This document shows, one piece after another, positions 13,842 to 16,594 of a stretch of DNA of 16,594 bases. The notes beneath the pieces are model-generated. The model saw only the letters and a list, made by a program, of their open reading frames with translations, searched no databases and had not been told where the DNA came from. Position numbers and translations under genes: made by a program. The first letter of the stretch is position 1. Every line of letters begins with the position of its first letter. Source of the DNA: WTAW01 sp050115915 (GTDB lineage: Bacteria > Acidobacteriota > Aminicenantia > Aminicenantales > Aminicenantaceae); the NCBI GenBank assembly GCA_050115915.1, contig JASFPP010000073.1, positions 1-16,594 of the forward strand. The letters run 5' to 3'.

Positions 13842-15560
13842 ATGACAAAAAGGGATTATTCACTCAACGATTTCCTTACACTTACTCACCGAATAATGCA
13901 CCTTGCCTTTCAAGGGCTGTTGAGAGTTGATTTTTTACGTGAAGCCTCGCAGATACTCGTGGAGTTTGCGGAATGCGATTCTGTGGAGATGTGGCTGAAG
14001 GAAAGGGGAAAATTTTATCGTTGCGAAGTGAGTCGTTCTTTGGAAGAGTCTTTCCAATTCGAGATCATCCCTACTGAACGTGACGAGGAGGGGAGAGCTA
14101 TTCCGGCTTTGAGGATTGACTCTGACATAGATAGAGTCTGTCGAGATGTTTTTTTGGGAAAGATCGATCCTGCTTTATCGACATTTGCCAGCGACGGCAG
14201 CTTCTGGACGGGAAATGTGGAAAATTCTCTTGTATTCTTATTGGGGCAAAAGGGAAGTGACTCTTCAGAAAAATCGCCAGAACCTGTGGATTATGCCTCC
14301 CTCGCAATAATACCGATTGCGGTCGAGGATCAGAATATAGGATTATTGCAGCTAAAGAGTGCATTCGAAGATTTTTTTACCAAGGAAGATGTCGAATTTT
14401 ACAAAGCTGTCGTTCAATCCCTGGGGATTGCCCTGATCCATAGACGAGCGCAAGTGGAGTTGCGGGAGCGCGTAAAAGAACTGAAATGTCTCTATGAAAT
14501 CGCTAAAATCGCAGAAAGACCTGAGATCTCCTTGGGAGAAATCCTCCAAGGTATCGTCAAGCTTATCCCCCCCGCATGGCTCTATCCGGATATAGCATCT
14601 GCAAGGATCGTCTTGGATGACCAGTTGTATCAGACTTACCCCTTTAAAGAGAGCGATCAAATGCAGTCAGCGAAAATTATCGTTGAAGATAAGGCCCGAG
14701 GGAAGGTTGAAGTGTTTTATTCTGCAGAGAAACCGGAGCTTGACGAGGGCCCCTTTCTTAAAGAAGAGCGAGTATTGATCGAAGCCATAGCCAGAGACAT
14801 CTCTCTTATTATCACTCGGAAGCAGGCTGATGAGGAGAAACTCAAACTTCAGGAACAGTTGCGGCATGCAGACCGCCTTGCCACCATCGGTCAGTTGTCG
14901 GCTGGAGTCGCTCACGAATTGAACGAACCCATCGGGAGTGTTCTCGGTTATTCTCAACTCATCTACAAACATCCGGACCTCCCTGCTCAAATAAAACAAG
15001 ATGCGGAAAAAATAATGAAGGCATCTCTCCATGCCCGCGAAGTGGTCAAAAAACTAATGTTATTTGCCAGGCAGACACCCCCCAAAAAAATTCAGGTGAA
15101 TTTGAATAAGGTTGTTGAAGAAGGCCTCTATATTCTTGAGTCAAGATGTGCGAAGGAGGGGATTAAAGTTGTTCGTGCTCTCTCTCGAAACCTTCCAGAA
15201 GTGACCGCAGATCCGGCACAGCTCACCCAGGTATTGGTCAATCTTGTGGTCAACAGCATCCAAGCCATGCCCAAGGGGGGGGAATTGAGTATACAGACAA
15301 GAGCTTCGAATGCTTTTGTTCAGCTGATCATAAAAGATTCGGGTGTTGGTATGAGTGAGAATGTCCAAAAGAAGATATTTCTGCCATTCTACACGACCAA
15401 AGATGTGGGCCGGGGAACCGGTTTGGGTTTAGCTGTGGTGCATGGCATTGTTACTTCACATGAGGGTTCCATCCATGTGACGAGCAAAGAAGGGCGAGGG
15501 ACAACATTTAAGATCCAGTTTCCAATAAAAGCGCAGGCTGCTAGCGGGACGGGAGGATAA
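13842..15560 (+). CDS. Soluble sensor histidine kinase with GAF-type sensor region
   Basis: Cytoplasmic NtrB-class kinase of 572 residues with no membrane helix. An N-terminal GAF-like domain at about 10-200 contains ECDSVEMWL and ends with ASLAIIPIAVEDQNIGLLQL. A second, GAF-like module at about 205-328 begins VKELKCLYEIAKIAE. A coiled coil (about 328-345) leads to the H-box with His358 (SAGVAHELNEPIG). The ATPase domain has N-box Asn471 (LVVNSIQAM), G1 box DSGVG (499-503), FLPFYTTKD and G2 box GTGLGLA. All catalytic motifs are intact. GAF domains bind small molecules, haem, clusters or cyclic nucleotides; which one applies here is not evident. It is followed directly by an NtrC-type regulator, its likely partner. 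No ribosome site is visible before the ATG. Confidence 0.94.
   Translation: MTKRDYSLNDFLTLTHRIMHLAFQGLLRVDFLREASQILVEFAECDSVEMWLKERGKFYRCEVSRSLEESFQFEIIPTERDEEGRAIPALRIDSDIDRVCRDVFLGKIDPALSTFASDGSFWTGNVENSLVFLLGQKGSDSSEKSPEPVDYASLAIIPIAVEDQNIGLLQLKSAFEDFFTKEDVEFYKAVVQSLGIALIHRRAQVELRERVKELKCLYEIAKIAERPEISLGEILQGIVKLIPPAWLYPDIASARIVLDDQLYQTYPFKESDQMQSAKIIVEDKARGKVEVFYSAEKPELDEGPFLKEERVLIEAIARDISLIITRKQADEEKLKLQEQLRHADRLATIGQLSAGVAHELNEPIGSVLGYSQLIYKHPDLPAQIKQDAEKIMKASLHAREVVKKLMLFARQTPPKKIQVNLNKVVEEGLYILESRCAKEGIKVVRALSRNLPEVTADPAQLTQVLVNLVVNSIQAMPKGGELSIQTRASNAFVQLIIKDSGVGMSENVQKKIFLPFYTTKDVGRGTGLGLAVVHGIVTSHEGSIHVTSKEGRGTTFKIQFPIKAQAASGTGG
15552..15556 (+). promoter_or_regulatory. Ribosome binding site for a TTG start
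   Basis: GGAGG lies 5 bases before the TTG at 15562, just inside the end of the kinase gene. No in-frame ATG or GTG precedes the receiver core (HILVVDD), so this site fixes TTG as the start. Confidence 0.75.
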
Positions 15561-15561
15561 A

Positions 15562-16594
15562 TTGAAAGATCGGAAACAAAAAGAGCATATCCTGGTCGTT
15601 GATGATTCACCGGATACGCTGGAAGTGATACAGAGAAATCTGGAAATTAAGGGTTATCGCGTCTCTACTTCGCCCGGTGCTGTAGAGGCGATTAAGATTT
15701 TGGAATCCGTACCGATTGACCTCGTTATAACTGATCTTAAAATGCCTGAGGTCGACGGTTTGAGTCTCACAAGACACATTCAAGAGAATTTTAAAGACAC
15801 GGAAGTGATGATGATCACGGGTTATCCGTCGGTCGAAGGAGCCGTAGAAGCCGTAAAAACCGGAGCGGAAGAATACTTGCCTAAGCCGTTCACCGATGAG
15901 GAGTTATTACGGGCGGTAAAGAGTGTTCTCAAAAAAGCAGAGATACGCAAAGCGGCGCAGATAGAATCGGCCGCACTCCCCCCCACACGTCACGGAATCG
16001 TCGGTGAGTCAGATGTGATGCGAAAGGTCTTCAGTGCGGTCGAAAAAGCAGCATCCAGTTCTGCAACTGTCATCATCTCTGGCGAGAGCGGCACCGGGAA
16101 AGAACTGATCGCCCGAGCCATTCATTATAACAGCCCTCGCAGCTCGTCGCCTTTTGTCCCCATTAACTGCGGAGGGATTCCCGAATCGCTTCTTGAGAGC
16201 GAGCTCTTTGGATATGTGAAGGGAGCATTTACTGGAGCCGCAGATACGCGTGCTGGATTCTTCCAGACAGCCGAGGGCGGCACAATCTTTTTGGATGAGA
16301 TTAGTGAGACGGGTCTCTCGATGCAGGTCAAGCTTCTCCGGGTCCTTCAGGATAAGGAGGTTTTTATGGTGGGGGCAAGACAGCCTATTAAAGTAGATGT
16401 GAGGATCATAGCGGCCACGAACAAGGATTTACTCGATCTCATAAATAAAGGGCAATTCCGGGAAGATCTCTACTACCGCCTGAATGTCATTGCTATAGCT
16501 ATCCCCCCTCTTCGGGAAAGAGAGGGAGACATCCTGTTATTGGTCCAAAGTTTTGCTTCAAAATTTTCCGGTGAGTTCGGAAAATCAGTACCAA
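15562..16594 (+). CDS. Sigma-54-dependent NtrC-family response regulator (runs off window)
   Basis: At least 344 residues are visible, and the frame is open to the window end. Receiver at about 8-125: Asp14-15, phospho-acceptor Asp58 (LVITDLKMPE), Thr86 and Lys108. AAA+ domain from about 145: Walker A GESGTGK (174-180), canonical sigma-54 loop GAFTGA (221-226), Walker B IFLDE (242-246), AATNKD and the FREDLYYRL region near 299-307. The DNA-binding C-terminus lies beyond the edge. It starts at TTG one base after the stop of the GAF kinase gene, so the two form a two-component operon. The target genes are not evident; no -24/-12 match was found near the neighbouring genes other than the one before hydB. 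The upstream NtrC paralogue has GSFTGA instead. Confidence 0.95.
   Translation, partial: MKDRKQKEHILVVDDSPDTLEVIQRNLEIKGYRVSTSPGAVEAIKILESVPIDLVITDLKMPEVDGLSLTRHIQENFKDTEVMMITGYPSVEGAVEAVKTGAEEYLPKPFTDEELLRAVKSVLKKAEIRKAAQIESAALPPTRHGIVGESDVMRKVFSAVEKAASSSATVIISGESGTGKELIARAIHYNSPRSSSPFVPINCGGIPESLLESELFGYVKGAFTGAADTRAGFFQTAEGGTIFLDEISETGLSMQVKLLRVLQDKEVFMVGARQPIKVDVRIIAATNKDLLDLINKGQFREDLYYRLNVIAIAIPPLREREGDILLLVQSFASKFSGEFGKSVP

Overview
The window is a chromosomal segment from a Gram-negative, probably anaerobic bacterium. Two genes imply an outer membrane: an RND efflux pump with a lipoprotein adaptor, and a decayed OprO/P-type porin. A cytoplasmic group 3b [NiFe] hydrogenase and heavy use of two-component systems with NtrC-type sigma-54 activators suggest a Desulfobacterota-, Aminicenantes- or Acidobacteria-like lineage. 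There is no rRNA or other phylogenetic marker here, so the phylum is a guess. No tRNA, rRNA, insertion sequence or CRISPR array was seen.

Layout. (1) 1-1813, minus strand: the start of an RND efflux permease (cut by the window edge) and, overlapping it by 4 bp, its lipoprotein membrane-fusion subunit. (2) 1814-2107: a divergent intergenic region with a good sigma-70-type promoter for the next operon. (3) 2108-5450, plus strand: a membrane Cache-HAMP histidine kinase and an overlapping NtrC-type response regulator. (4) 5451-5848: a non-coding region holding a strong -24/-12 (sigma-54) promoter match. (5) 5849-10317: a tightly coupled hydBGDA operon for a sulfhydrogenase-type, NAD(P)-linked group 3b [NiFe] hydrogenase. 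(6) 10335-12299: two stand-alone receiver proteins and a soluble receiver-histidine kinase, which read as a continuation of the hydrogenase operon. (7) 12300-13841: a small ribbon-helix-helix-like protein, a palindrome, a frameshifted porin gene and a tiny ORF. (8) 13842 to the end: a soluble GAF-type histidine kinase and a second NtrC-type regulator, cut by the window edge.

How they may work together (inference): the kinase/NtrC pair at 2108-5450 is the obvious candidate to activate the sigma-54 promoter just downstream, so an extracytoplasmic signal would switch on the hydrogenase. The receivers and receiver-kinase behind hydA would then be co-expressed with it and could feed hydrogenase or redox state back into signalling.

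The most unusual item is HydA. Its reading frame does not end shortly after the C-terminal nickel-ligand motif but runs on into a complete HybD/HycI-type hydrogenase maturation protease domain. The catalytic subunit and the peptidase expected to cleave its C-terminus are thus one polypeptide, which implies in-cis self-maturation. Also notable are an Asp in place of one expected cluster-ligand Cys in HydD, and a (TATC)4 tract exactly where the porin reading frame breaks; removing one repeat unit restores the frame.
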